Shown in pieces: positions 13,722 to 21,669 of a stretch of DNA of 26,339 nucleotides. Location of the stretch: the NCBI GenBank assembly GCA_049513055.1, contig JBEKWN010000048.1:1-26339 (forward strand). Reading direction: 5' to 3'. The DNA comes from UBA1163 sp049513055 (GTDB lineage: Bacteria; Desulfobacterota; BSN033; UBA1163). Position 1 is the first letter of the stretch; every line of letters starts with the position of its first letter. The notes under the pieces were generated by a model. The model had not been told where the DNA came from. It saw only the letters and a list, made by a program, of their open reading frames with translations, and did no database searches. The position numbers and the translations under genes are program-made.

Positions 13722-16484
13722 TTATTTTTGGATCGCTTCGACACACCTCTGGCAGATGGCTTGATGTCCTGGATGATGACCCACACTCACATCGTGGTTC
13801 CAGCATCGTTCACACTTTTTACCCTCTGCCCGGGATACTATTGCCCTCACCTCTTTTTCGTCCTTGGTTTGATGAAGGGTGACCGAGGAGACAATAAAGA
13901 TTGACTTCAGATCCTTCTCATAACATTCAAGAAATGAAAAGACCTTTTCAGGAAGATGGAGATGGACCTGCGCATCCAATGAAAGTCCGATCACCTTCTC
14001 CTTCCGGGCCTCCTCCAAAGCTTTGGTCACGACCGCCCGAATTTCCCAGATCCGCTCCCAACGCTCGTTCAGGGCATCATCCAAATATTCGCTTTGCACT
14101 TCAGGAAACGATGCGAGATGAACACTTTCCGCCTCCCCCGGACCTTGAGGAATGTATTTCCAGACCTCTTCCGAAGTGAAAGAAAGAATAGGAGCCATGA
14201 GGCAGGTTAGGCTTTTCAAAATCTCATCAAGGACGGTCTGAGCCGATTTCCTACCCCGAGAGCCGGATGAAAACGTATAAAGCCGATCCTTCAAGATATC
14301 AAAATAGAGGGCACTCATCTCCACCGCACAAAAATTTTGAACACTATGGTAAACCGTGTGGAACTCAAAATGTTCATAAGCCTCGCGAACTCTACCGATC
14401 AGTTTCTGAAGCTGATGGAGAGCCCATCGGTCCATCTCATGGAGTTCATGATAGGGAACCCGGTCTTTCTCAGGATGGAAGTCGTAAAGATTTCCTAAAA
14501 GAAAGCGATAGGTGTTGCGGATTCGAAAGTAGCTATCGGCCAAACGTTTCAGGATCTCGTTGGAGATTTTAATGTCATCTTTGTAATCCTCTGCCGCGAC
14601 CCAGAGCCTCAGGACATCGGCTCCCAATTGGTTGATGACTTCTTCGGGGGCGATCACATTTCCCGCTGACTTGGACATCTTTTTCCCCTCTCCATCCACA
14701 ACAAACCCATGGGTGAGGACGGAACGATAAGGGGCGCACCCCCTTGTCCCGGCAGAAGTCAGAAGAGAGCTGTGGAACCACCCCCGGTGTTGATCACTTC
14801 CCTCCAGGTAGAGACTGGCTGGAAACTCAAGGTCTTTCCGTTTCTCCAGGACGGCTGCATAAGAAACCCCTGAGTCAAACCAGACATCCAGGATGTCCAT
14901 CTCCTTTATAAAGTCTCTTCCCCCGCATTGAGGACATCGGGTTCCTTTGGGCAAAAGGTGATGGGCCCCTTCTTCAAACCAGATGTCCGCTCCCTTCTCC
15001 TCAAAAAGATGGACGATATGATCGATCGTCTCCTGATTGACCAAAGGTTGTTTGCAGGCGGAACAGTAAAAGACGGCGATGGGAATCCCCCAGGCCCTCT
15101 GCCTGGAGACACACCAATCGGGTCGGTTCTCGATCATCCCGTAGATCCGATCTCTTCCCCAGGGAGGGATCCAGGTCACTTCATTGATCGACTTCAGGGC
15201 ATTCTGTCTCAATCCCTTTTTATCCATCGAGATGAACCATTGCTCTGTCGCACGAAAGATAATCGGGTCGTTGGTTCTCCAACAATGCGGATAGGAATGC
15301 ACCATCATCTCTTCTTTGAGAAGCGCTCCGACCTCGGCAAGCTTCTTGTTCACGGCATCATTGGCATCAAAAACGAACTGTCCTGCAAAGAAAAGGACAT
15401 CCTGAGTAAACCGGCCATCATCATCGACCGGGCTGTAGATCTCCAAACCATATTGCACTCCACTTTCGTAGTCCTCCTGACCATGGCCGGGCGCTGTATG
15501 GACACATCCTGTTCCAGCATCTAAGGTCACATAGGAGGCGAGGAGGATGAGCGAATTCCGGTCGAGGAAGGGATGCCGGCAGGTGAACCCCTCTAATTTC
15601 TTCCCTGGAAATTTTTCCAATACTTCATATTTCTTGATTCCGAATTTCTTCATCACCTCTTCCAAGAGGCCCTCTGCCAAGATATAGATTTCCCCACCTA
15701 CGTCCACCGCCACATAAGTGAAATCCGGATGGAGTGCAATCGCTAAATTAGCCGGGATCGTCCAGGGCGTGGTCGTCCAGATAATGACGGAGACAGGTTT
15801 CCCCTGGAGGCTTGGGAAATCCTTCCAGATCTCAGAGATCATTTTGAATTTCACATAAATGGAGGAAGAACGGTGCTCTTCATATTTCACCTCTGCCTCA
15901 GCCAGTGCCGTCTTGCAAGTGGGGCACCAGTGGACCGGTTTCTTCCCTTTGTAAACCGAACCGTTCAGAAGAAACTTTCCGAACTCCCGCACAATCGTTG
16001 CTTGGTATTCGAAATTCATGGTCAGATAGGGATTCTCCCACTCCCCAAAGACCCCGAGGCGTTTGAACTCTTCTCTCTGAATCCCTACAAATTTGGCTGC
16101 GTAATCCCGGCATCTTCTCCGGATTTCAACGATGGAGAGTTCTCCTTTCTTTGAACCGAGGCTCTTCTCCACTTCGTGTTCAACGGGCAATCCGTGACAG
16201 TCCCATCCTGGAACATAATGGCTATCAAACCCTACCATGAACTTCGATTTCACGATGAAGTCTTTGAGGATTTTATTCAAGGCAGTCCCGATGTGAATAT
16301 TCCCATTCGCATAGGGAGGTCCATCGTGGAGGATATATTTCGGCCTTCCTTTCGCTCGCTGGCTTAATTGGCGGTAAGTCCCCTTCGCTTCCCACGCCTT
16401 CAGGATATCCGGTTCCCTCTTCGCCAAATTGGCTTTCATGGGGAAGTCGGTTTTAGGGAGATTCAATGTGTGACGGTAATCCAT
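13722..16484 (-). CDS. ileS: Isoleucyl-tRNA synthetase
   Basis: It charges tRNA-Ile; a cytosolic class Ia synthetase of 920 residues, the normal bacterial length. The HIGH-type motif is PPYANGNIHIGTALNK (~56-71; the last His is Thr). An editing domain follows (TTPWTIPANLAIALHP...), then DCHGLPVE, the KMSKS loop (KKMSKSAGNV), the anticodon domain, and a C-terminal zinc finger with four Cys (CERCW...CQRC). The ATG at 16484 has GGAAGGAAAGG upstream. It is the first gene of the minus-strand series, followed by lspA, an arrangement very common in bacteria. Confidence 0.98.
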   Translation of the reverse strand: MDYRHTLNLPKTDFPMKANLAKREPDILKAWEAKGTYRQLSQRAKGRPKYILHDGPPYANGNIHIGTALNKILKDFIVKSKFMVGFDSHYVPGWDCHGLPVEHEVEKSLGSKKGELSIVEIRRRCRDYAAKFVGIQREEFKRLGVFGEWENPYLTMNFEYQATIVREFGKFLLNGSVYKGKKPVHWCPTCKTALAEAEVKYEEHRSSSIYVKFKMISEIWKDFPSLQGKPVSVIIWTTTPWTIPANLAIALHPDFTYVAVDVGGEIYILAEGLLEEVMKKFGIKKYEVLEKFPGKKLEGFTCRHPFLDRNSLILLASYVTLDAGTGCVHTAPGHGQEDYESGVQYGLEIYSPVDDDGRFTQDVLFFAGQFVFDANDAVNKKLAEVGALLKEEMMVHSYPHCWRTNDPIIFRATEQWFISMDKKGLRQNALKSINEVTWIPPWGRDRIYGMIENRPDWCVSRQRAWGIPIAVFYCSACKQPLVNQETIDHIVHLFEEKGADIWFEEGAHHLLPKGTRCPQCGGRDFIKEMDILDVWFDSGVSYAAVLEKRKDLEFPASLYLEGSDQHRGWFHSSLLTSAGTRGCAPYRSVLTHGFVVDGEGKKMSKSAGNVIAPEEVINQLGADVLRLWVAAEDYKDDIKISNEILKRLADSYFRIRNTYRFLLGNLYDFHPEKDRVPYHELHEMDRWALHQLQKLIGRVREAYEHFEFHTVYHSVQNFCAVEMSALYFDILKDRLYTFSSGSRGRKSAQTVLDEILKSLTCLMAPILSFTSEEVWKYIPQGPGEAESVHLASFPEVQSEYLDDALNERWERIWEIRAVVTKALEEARKEKVIGLSLDAQVHLHLPEKVFSFLECYEKDLKSIFIVSSVTLHQTKDEKEVRAIVSRAEGKKCERCWNHDVSVGHHPGHQAICQRCVEAIQK

Positions 16485-16596
16485 TGCCTTTCCTTCCTAT
16501 TCAAAGTTGACCCCGAGCAGTACCTTCTTCCCCATCCTAAAGAGCAGGGCTTAAGCGCTGCCGAACGGATCATCTTTTATGAAATGTTTCTTTTTA

Positions 16597-16625
16597 TTGA
16601 ACAAAAATTAAAAATCCTTTATTTT
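16597..16625 (+). promoter_or_regulatory. Candidate sigma-70 promoter for the mazG-like gene
   Basis: TTGAAC at 16597-16602 and TATTTT at 16620-16625 are 17 bases apart, each matching the consensus at 4 of 6 positions. The position, ~60 bases before the ATG in an AT-rich divergent gap, is sensible. The ileS promoter must lie in the same gap but I see no clear hexamers for it. Confidence 0.35.
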
Positions 16626-16688
16626 TAGAGGTATCTAAATAACATAAAAACAGCAACTTAGCAATCTTTTAATGATTTGGAGGTCTAG

Positions 16689-17159
16689 ATGAAGAGTAAA
16701 AAAAAGAGGGAAAAAGTTATTCCCCCTCGGTCGAAGAGAAGTGACTCTAAAAAAGGATGGAGTTCCATTTTAGAAGGGGTGTCCAAAGATTCTCCTTCCC
16801 TGTCCCAGGCCTATCAATTGACCCAAAGGGCCTCCAAAGTAGGATTTGATTGGCCAAGCAGGGAGGGGGTGTTGAATAAACTGGATGAAGAAATGAGAGA
16901 GTTTAGAGAAGCCCTTTCTCTTCAAAACAGAAGAAGGATTCGTGAAGAAATCGGGGATCTCCTTTTTGTCATGGCAAACGTTTCGCGATTTCTCCAAATC
17001 AACCCGGAGGAGGCATTGAAAAAAACCTTAGACAAATTTGTATCTCGATTTCATTATATTGAGACCTCCCTTTACAGTGAAGGGAAAACCTTTCTTCAGT
17101 CTAACCTCATCGAAATGGACCGATTATGGGAGGAATCGAAAAAGAAGAAAACCAAATGA
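16689..17159 (+). CDS. mazG: Single-domain MazG-type nucleotide pyrophosphohydrolase
   Basis: MazG enzymes hydrolyse NTPs or dNTPs to NMP and pyrophosphate. The motif here is E68xxE71 (EEMREF) and E87xxD90 (EEIGDLLF), the magnesium-binding four-helix arrangement, with the preceding RASKVGFDWPS and the following NPEEALKKTLDKFVSRF typical of the C-terminal domain of MazG. It has 156 residues against ~260 for two-domain MazG, so only the catalytic C-terminal half is present. It is preceded by a very basic ~25-residue tail (KSKKKREK) that may bind nucleic acid. GGAGG lies 5 bases before the ATG. It is divergent from ileS. Confidence 0.88.
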   Translation: MKSKKKREKVIPPRSKRSDSKKGWSSILEGVSKDSPSLSQAYQLTQRASKVGFDWPSREGVLNKLDEEMREFREALSLQNRRRIREEIGDLLFVMANVSRFLQINPEEALKKTLDKFVSRFHYIETSLYSEGKTFLQSNLIEMDRLWEESKKKKTK

Positions 17160-17183
17160 AATTTAGGAATTCAGGGATTGAGG

Positions 17184-17250
17184 CATTGAGGGATTAAGGA
17201 ATTGAATCTATCAAAATTTCGGAATTCCTAAATTCCAGAATTCCTCAATG
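17184..17250. terminator. Inverted repeat between the convergent mazG and HD-GYP genes
   Basis: 17184-17203 pairs with 17231-17250 (20 positions, 3 mismatches), and on the plus strand GGTTTTATATAA follows, so it could work as a terminator for mazG. The arms consist of GGGATTGAGG/GGAATTCC-like units, again a short-period degenerate repeat. It fills nearly the whole gap between the two stops. Confidence 0.5.
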
Positions 17251-17253
17251 GTT

Positions 17254-18702
17254 TTATATAAGAAATTCGGCGACGTTCATATTATATTCATTCGGGTCGA
17301 GGGTCTTTACGATGCTCCTCTTGAAATCCTTGGTGGCCTCATCCATCTCTCTCAGGTCCACCACTTTCCCTTTCCGATATTCTCCATCGCTATAATAAAG
17401 GAGGCAGACCTTGGGCCGATCGATCAGTTCTGAATCCTCCTGGATCTGGGTGACAAGCCCCATCTCATTGGTATTTAATAATACCAGAGTTCCGAGGGGA
17501 AAGATCCCGATCATGTTGATGAACACTTTGACGATGGCAGGATCAAAGTCTTTTCCACTTCGTTCCAGCATGATTCCCAGGATTTTTTCGGAGACATAAG
17601 GGAATCGATTATACACTCTCGGCCTCACCAAGGCATCGTAAAAATCGGCAACGGTGATAATCCTGCCAAATAGGCTAATCTTTCTCTTTCGGGTGAGTTT
17701 CGGATATCCAGTCAAATCGTATCGAAGGTGGTGTTCAAAAGCAGCGTCAATCATCCGGGTGGAGAGTTCTCCCCACTCTTTCATTCTCATGACAATTTCC
17801 GTTCCCACGAGGGGATGGGATCGCATCATCGTCCATTCTTCCGGAGACAATTTCCCAGTTTTGTTCAGGATCTCCTTCGGAATCCTCGTCTTTCCTATGT
17901 CATGGAATAAACCTGCCATGCCCAGATGGGAGAGGTGCTTTTTGGGGATCCCGATCCTTTGACCCAAAGCGATGGCATAGATAGCCACATTCACAGAATG
18001 ATTGAAGGTGTATTCATCATAATTCTTAATATTTGCCAAACCCAACAAAGTGGAATCATCCTGCATGATGGCGTTGACAGCGTTCTGCATGAGGCGTTTG
18101 GCTTTTCGGATATTGAGCGCTTTTTGTTGATTAATGCTCTCTACGATTTCCTTGACTAAACCAATGGATTTAAAATAGACCTCTTTCGAAAACTTCTTCT
18201 GGTCCTCAGAATCAACATAGATATCTTCATCTTTAAAAAACTCCAATTTGCCCGCACTAATGGTTTCAATGTTTCGGTATTCCAACTGCTTCTTGATATA
18301 AAGATAATTGCTCTCGTTATTCTCCTCTAACCCTGAGAGAAGATAGATGAACTCTTTAAGATGCTCTCCATTCACCTCGCTCGTGAATTCCACTTCCCCG
18401 ATCCAGCGCTTTCTCATCTCCTGCCAGAAAGCTTTAAAGATAGAATATTTGTCAGCTTTCACCAGGATACGGATATTGTTGAAGAAGAAATTATCCCGAA
18501 CAATTTTTAAGAAGAGATTACCTTCCGATTGGATGATGCCATTGATCACCTGAAGACATTCCTGGGTGAGGCGATCGATGAGGATATTTTTTCGATCATA
18601 AACAGCAGTTCCCTTAAGAAGACGATAGAATTTGGTGACAAATTCCGTCCCGAGTTTTGTGGGAAGGTGTTCATGGTCAACTGAGGGTTTTATCTCTGCC
18701 AT
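17254..18702 (-). CDS. HD-GYP domain protein with a HEAT-partner-type N-terminal domain
   Basis: HD-GYP domains hydrolyse cyclic di-GMP. The 482 residues divide into an N-terminal domain (~18-125), a linker, the HD-GYP domain (~190-400) and a C-terminal beta-rich tail. Metal ligands are intact: His235, His267-Asp268 (FHDIGK), His296, His324-His325, Asp353. The signature differs from HHExxDGxGYP: here HHLRYDLTGYP, with Glu to Leu and Gly to Leu, so activity is plausible but not certain. No membrane or receiver domain is seen. GAGGG precedes the ATG. It begins 15 bases after the stop of the HEAT-repeat gene, and its N-terminal domain resembles that protein's (FYR...YDRKN...NNIRIL...FKAFWQEM), suggesting a paired signalling module. 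Confidence 0.85.
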   Translation of the reverse strand: MAEIKPSVDHEHLPTKLGTEFVTKFYRLLKGTAVYDRKNILIDRLTQECLQVINGIIQSEGNLFLKIVRDNFFFNNIRILVKADKYSIFKAFWQEMRKRWIGEVEFTSEVNGEHLKEFIYLLSGLEENNESNYLYIKKQLEYRNIETISAGKLEFFKDEDIYVDSEDQKKFSKEVYFKSIGLVKEIVESINQQKALNIRKAKRLMQNAVNAIMQDDSTLLGLANIKNYDEYTFNHSVNVAIYAIALGQRIGIPKKHLSHLGMAGLFHDIGKTRIPKEILNKTGKLSPEEWTMMRSHPLVGTEIVMRMKEWGELSTRMIDAAFEHHLRYDLTGYPKLTRKRKISLFGRIITVADFYDALVRPRVYNRFPYVSEKILGIMLERSGKDFDPAIVKVFINMIGIFPLGTLVLLNTNEMGLVTQIQEDSELIDRPKVCLLYYSDGEYRKGKVVDLREMDEATKDFKRSIVKTLDPNEYNMNVAEFLI

Positions 18703-18717
18703 TGGACCCTCTATCCC

Positions 18718-20484
18718 TCAAGGGGCTTGCCCCCTCAATGCCTGTGTGCAGGCACCCCGAATGGTTTCGTCCTTTGAATTTTTTCCTTCTTCCAAGATGG
18801 CCTTTGCATCGGGTGTTCCAACCGTGGCCAGGGCGTTGGCTGCTCCCATACGAATCTCATCGGTCTTCCCTCGGCCGAACCAACTCTTTCGTTCCAACAG
18901 TTGCTGCAGCACTGGGATGGCTTCATTGGAACCCACCATTCCGATCGCATTAAAGAAGGCTTTGATTTCCGCTGGTTCTCTTTTGTAAAAATCCTTAGAT
19001 TGCACAACTTCTAATAGCGGAATGAGGCCTGCTTTTTTACCTACCTTCCCTAAATTTATAGCCGCCATGCAACGGATACGAACATCATTGTCCGTGAGAG
19101 CCCTCACCAGTAATCCAATAGCCTTGGGGCCACCGATGAGCCCCAGTGCCTGTACCGCCTCTCTCCTGACCCGATTCTCCTCATGATTGAATACCTTTTG
19201 GATATAGGGGAAGGACTGTTCTTTTCCAATCCGGCCCAAGATATAGGTGATATTCCGGACCAGATACCATCGTCGATCATCGATAAAGGGAGTAAACAGT
19301 TCGATGCTGTTCTTCCCGATTTCAGAGAGGGCGTCACAGAATATCCTTCTCGCCTTTGAATTTTTAAGTTCCCCCAGCAGTTTGATCAAGGGTTTGATGG
19401 AGTTTTTTTGAAGGAGCATGAGATAGGCATTGACCTCTTCCAACCGTACCTCTTCCCTCTCCAGAACCTTCCCGACCCGTTCGATCCGCACTTCCTCACC
19501 AGCTTCCACGATGACTTTTCGGATGTTTTCAATCTGCCAATCCTGCAGTTCATACGTTTTGAGTGTGATATAAACTCGTTTCAAAAGATCGGTCGCTTTG
19601 GTGAACTCGCCGAGAGTCAGAAAGGCATCCAATATTTTAATCAGGATATTGACTGCATCATGATAGGGCTCACGCTCTTTTTCCAAAGCCAAAATTTCGA
19701 AGAGGATGTCCATGATATTGAATACAAAGATTGGGTCGATCTCGGCTTCGACATCCTTTCTCAATCCTTCCACTTCGTCTGAGGTGAGGAAATAGACGCT
19801 TCGATCTGACACAAAGGGAGGAGGTTCCTCGATCACCTTGGATAGGATTTCATCCAAATCGATCCCTTCCTCTGAACCCTCCTCTGTGAGTTCCACCTCC
19901 ACATGGTGGGCAAGGGGTTTAAAAACCAAATTTTTCCTGAATTGGTCAACCGTCTCTGGGATGATGACGGGTGTCTCCTCCAAGAATTCATCCGTCGCCA
20001 AAAAACTGATGTGTATAAAATCTTTTTCCCACATCAGGGTGACGATATCATCCTCTAATTGATTGATACTCTCACCTTGTTTGAGGATATCAATGATCCC
20101 TTGGACCTCCCACTCTTCCAAACCCTTTACGAACCGGATTTCTCTTAACCCGTCTCTATAGAGAAGAAAGGCAAGACTCGTCTTCACATCCCTGTTCTCG
20201 TATAAGATCTTACTTTTAAAGGAAAGATCGTATTCTCCAATGACAATCACGAAAGACTGATATTTATTTAAGAAAAATTGGAATTTCTTAAGAAGTTGGT
20301 CCCGGAATCCTTTGAGAGTGGGATTGTCCGGTGGATAAAATCGAAAGGCCTTGATCGCCTTGATGAAGGCGCTGGTTAAATCTCTAGCGAGAAGGAGCTC
20401 TTCATCCGTCTCCACTCCTTCGGGCAATGGCATCTCGACACTGAGATCAGGAGCCTTTTTATCTGATGAAACCTCTTCGGGCAT
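18718..20484 (-). CDS. HEAT-repeat protein, partner of the HD-GYP protein
   Basis: A 588-residue cytosolic protein. Residues ~35-170 form a conserved domain (AIKAFRFYPPDNPTLKGF, LLYRDGLREIRFVKGLEEWE, IVTLMWEKDFIHISFLATDE). An acidic linker and an alpha-helical middle follow, then HEAT-type repeats from ~365 to the end, recognisable by RREAVQALGLIGGPKAIGLL, RIRCMAAINLGKVGKKAGLI and RMGAANALATVGTPDAKAIL. HEAT solenoids bind other proteins, so this is probably a scaffold or sensor; no catalytic motif is seen. It is the first gene of a two-gene unit with the HD-GYP gene. A GC-rich hairpin (GGGGC-TT-GCCCC, 18722-18733) lies over its stop-codon end, close to the next gene's ribosome-binding site. 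The ATG at 20484 follows AAAGGA. Confidence 0.82.
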   Translation of the reverse strand: MPEEVSSDKKAPDLSVEMPLPEGVETDEELLLARDLTSAFIKAIKAFRFYPPDNPTLKGFRDQLLKKFQFFLNKYQSFVIVIGEYDLSFKSKILYENRDVKTSLAFLLYRDGLREIRFVKGLEEWEVQGIIDILKQGESINQLEDDIVTLMWEKDFIHISFLATDEFLEETPVIIPETVDQFRKNLVFKPLAHHVEVELTEEGSEEGIDLDEILSKVIEEPPPFVSDRSVYFLTSDEVEGLRKDVEAEIDPIFVFNIMDILFEILALEKEREPYHDAVNILIKILDAFLTLGEFTKATDLLKRVYITLKTYELQDWQIENIRKVIVEAGEEVRIERVGKVLEREEVRLEEVNAYLMLLQKNSIKPLIKLLGELKNSKARRIFCDALSEIGKNSIELFTPFIDDRRWYLVRNITYILGRIGKEQSFPYIQKVFNHEENRVRREAVQALGLIGGPKAIGLLVRALTDNDVRIRCMAAINLGKVGKKAGLIPLLEVVQSKDFYKREPAEIKAFFNAIGMVGSNEAIPVLQQLLERKSWFGRGKTDEIRMGAANALATVGTPDAKAILEEGKNSKDETIRGACTQALRGQAP

Positions 20485-20498
20485 AAGTTCCTTTATTG

Positions 20499-20680
20499 TG
20501 GAGCCCCCTAGCTAAAGCCGTGGCTCCAATTGCTTCATTAGGTTGTTTACGCTCGGTAGCTTCAGCGATGGATCGCGAAACCCACCGAAGCAATACCCTC
20601 CTACGCTAAAGCTTCAGAGGGTTACCCTTTTCGCATTCATCCACAAATAAACCCGTGGCTTTCTGCGAAGGCGGGTAACT
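20499..20680. repeat. Cluster of short inverted repeats in the HEAT-gene leader
   Basis: TGGAGCC (20499-20505) pairs with GGCTCCA (20522-20528) around CTAAAGCCG; TACCCTC (20594-20600) faces GAGGGTTA (20617-20624) around CGCTAAAGC. Further on, ACCCGTGGCTTTCTGCGAAGGCGGGT repeats the same theme. The design resembles the palindromes at 3216-3309. They would lie in the 5' leader of the HEAT transcript. Confidence 0.6.
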
Positions 20681-20696
20681 TTTTGAGATGACTATA

Positions 20697-20725
20697 TCTT
20701 TATGGATTTTGAGACGATTTGTCAA
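20697..20725 (-). promoter_or_regulatory. Candidate promoter for the HEAT/HD-GYP unit
   Basis: On the minus strand a perfect TTGACA (20725-20720) is followed after 17 bases by TAAAGA (20702-20697), a weak -10. It would give a ~205-base leader before the HEAT ATG, containing the palindromes. Confidence 0.4.
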
Positions 20726-20747
20726 TAATTTTTTTTACCTTCTCCCC

Positions 20748-20776
20748 TTGATCAAATCATCAAGAGGTGATATTTT
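20748..20776 (+). promoter_or_regulatory. Candidate promoter for rsmI
   Basis: TTGATC at 20748-20753 and TATTTT at 20771-20776 with a 17-base spacer, 28 bases before the rsmI ATG. The -35 lies in a small inverted repeat (TTGATCAAATCATCAA). Confidence 0.4.
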
Positions 20777-20804
20777 GTCGATTAGTTAATGATATTAGAG
20801 AATT

Positions 20805-21560
20805 ATGACATCTCCTTCTCCCAACCCAGAAAAAGGCACACTCTATATCGTTTCCACTCCCATTGGGAATCGAGAGGACATCACCCTGAGGGCCCTCCGT
20901 ATCTTAAAGGAAGTGGACTTAATCGCTGCAGAGGACACTCGACATACCGGCCTCCTCCTCAGACACTTTGGGATCCCAACCCCACTCACCAGTTATTTTG
21001 AAGGAAATGAATTGAAAAAAAAGGAATTTATACTCTCTAAATTGAGGCAGGGCCATCGAGTTGCCCTCGTTTCGGATGCTGGGACACCCGGCATTTCTGA
21101 CCCCGGGTTCCGACTTATCCAAACAGCCATTGAAAACCAGATTCCCATTGTTCCCATCCCCGGTCCCTCTGCAGTAATTGCCGCCCTCAGCGTTTCTGGT
21201 CTTCCAACTGATGCCTTTCTTTTTAAGGGCTTCCTCCCTCATAAATCCAAAAAGAAAAGGGATTTGCTCAAACAAGTGGAAGAGGTCAAAGAAACCCTCA
21301 TCTTTTACGAATCCCCACACCGCCTCACAGAAACATTGAATGACCTCTTCGATGTCCTCGGGGATCGAGAAATGGTTCTCACTCGAGAATTGACAAAGAT
21401 TTATGAGGAGGTTCTCAGGGGAAAAGTAAGTGAGATTCAAATTCAGATTGGAGAGCGTAAGTTAAAAGGCGAGATCACTCTGATCATCTCTGGGAAAACC
21501 CGAAAGGAAAGACTTAAAAATAGGAAAAATGACAAATTTCAAAGCTCAAATGTCAAATGA
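20805..21560 (+). CDS. rsmI: 16S rRNA C1402 2'-O-methyltransferase
   Basis: It 2'-O-methylates C1402 of 16S rRNA; a tetrapyrrole-methylase-fold enzyme using SAM. Motifs: STPIGNREDITLRAL at the N-terminus, AAEDTRHTG, the SAM-binding SDAGTPGISDPG, PGPSAVIAALSVSGL, FYESPHRL, and TRELTKIYEE. It has 251 residues against ~286 in E. coli: the core is complete but the C-terminal helical extension is missing. The last ~15 residues (basic, ending NDKFQSSNVK) are encoded by intergenic-type repeat sequence, so the original stop may have been replaced. The start at ATG 20805 has only a weak GAGA upstream. Confidence 0.96.
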   Translation: MTSPSPNPEKGTLYIVSTPIGNREDITLRALRILKEVDLIAAEDTRHTGLLLRHFGIPTPLTSYFEGNELKKKEFILSKLRQGHRVALVSDAGTPGISDPGFRLIQTAIENQIPIVPIPGPSAVIAALSVSGLPTDAFLFKGFLPHKSKKKRDLLKQVEEVKETLIFYESPHRLTETLNDLFDVLGDREMVLTRELTKIYEEVLRGKVSEIQIQIGERKLKGEITLIISGKTRKERLKNRKNDKFQSSNVK

Positions 21561-21669
21561 ATGTCAAAGTTCGAAGAGTAAAGAAGTAATCCAAAATTTG
21601 AACTTTGCCTGCCTGCCGCAGGCAGGGATTTTGACATCTGAAATGAGTCTCTCTCTTAGCAACAAAAAA
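21533..21669. repeat. Inverted repeats at the convergent rsmI/antiporter junction
   Basis: CAAAGTTC (21565-21572) pairs with GAACTTTG (21600-21607); a perfect palindrome CCTGCCTGC-C-GCAGGCAGG lies at 21608-21626. Units of the TGTCAAATG type at 21540-21566 have a loose complement at 21627-21645 (TTTTGACATCTGAAAT). The first ~28 bases overlap the end of rsmI. It sits at a convergent junction and may terminate both transcripts. Confidence 0.7.

Larger units (their letters stand above)
20485..20804. other. Divergent intergenic region with palindromes and two promoters
   Basis: 320 bases without a gene, between the HEAT gene (left, minus) and rsmI (right, plus). The HEAT-gene side carries the palindromes at 20499-20680; the rsmI side carries a candidate promoter for each direction. 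No small ORF or RNA gene is recognised. Confidence 0.6.

Noticed and set aside
13161..13904. Several plus-strand frames antisense to lspA and the ileS end
   Set aside because: They lie opposite conserved genes or in the ATTTGG-type repeat and resemble nothing.
14928..15524. Plus-strand frame of 198 codons inside ileS
   Set aside because: It is antisense to the conserved synthetase, with a length explained by codon bias of the real gene.
20919..21440. Minus-strand frame of 173 codons inside rsmI
   Set aside because: It is antisense to conserved SAM-binding motifs of rsmI, with no domain of its own.
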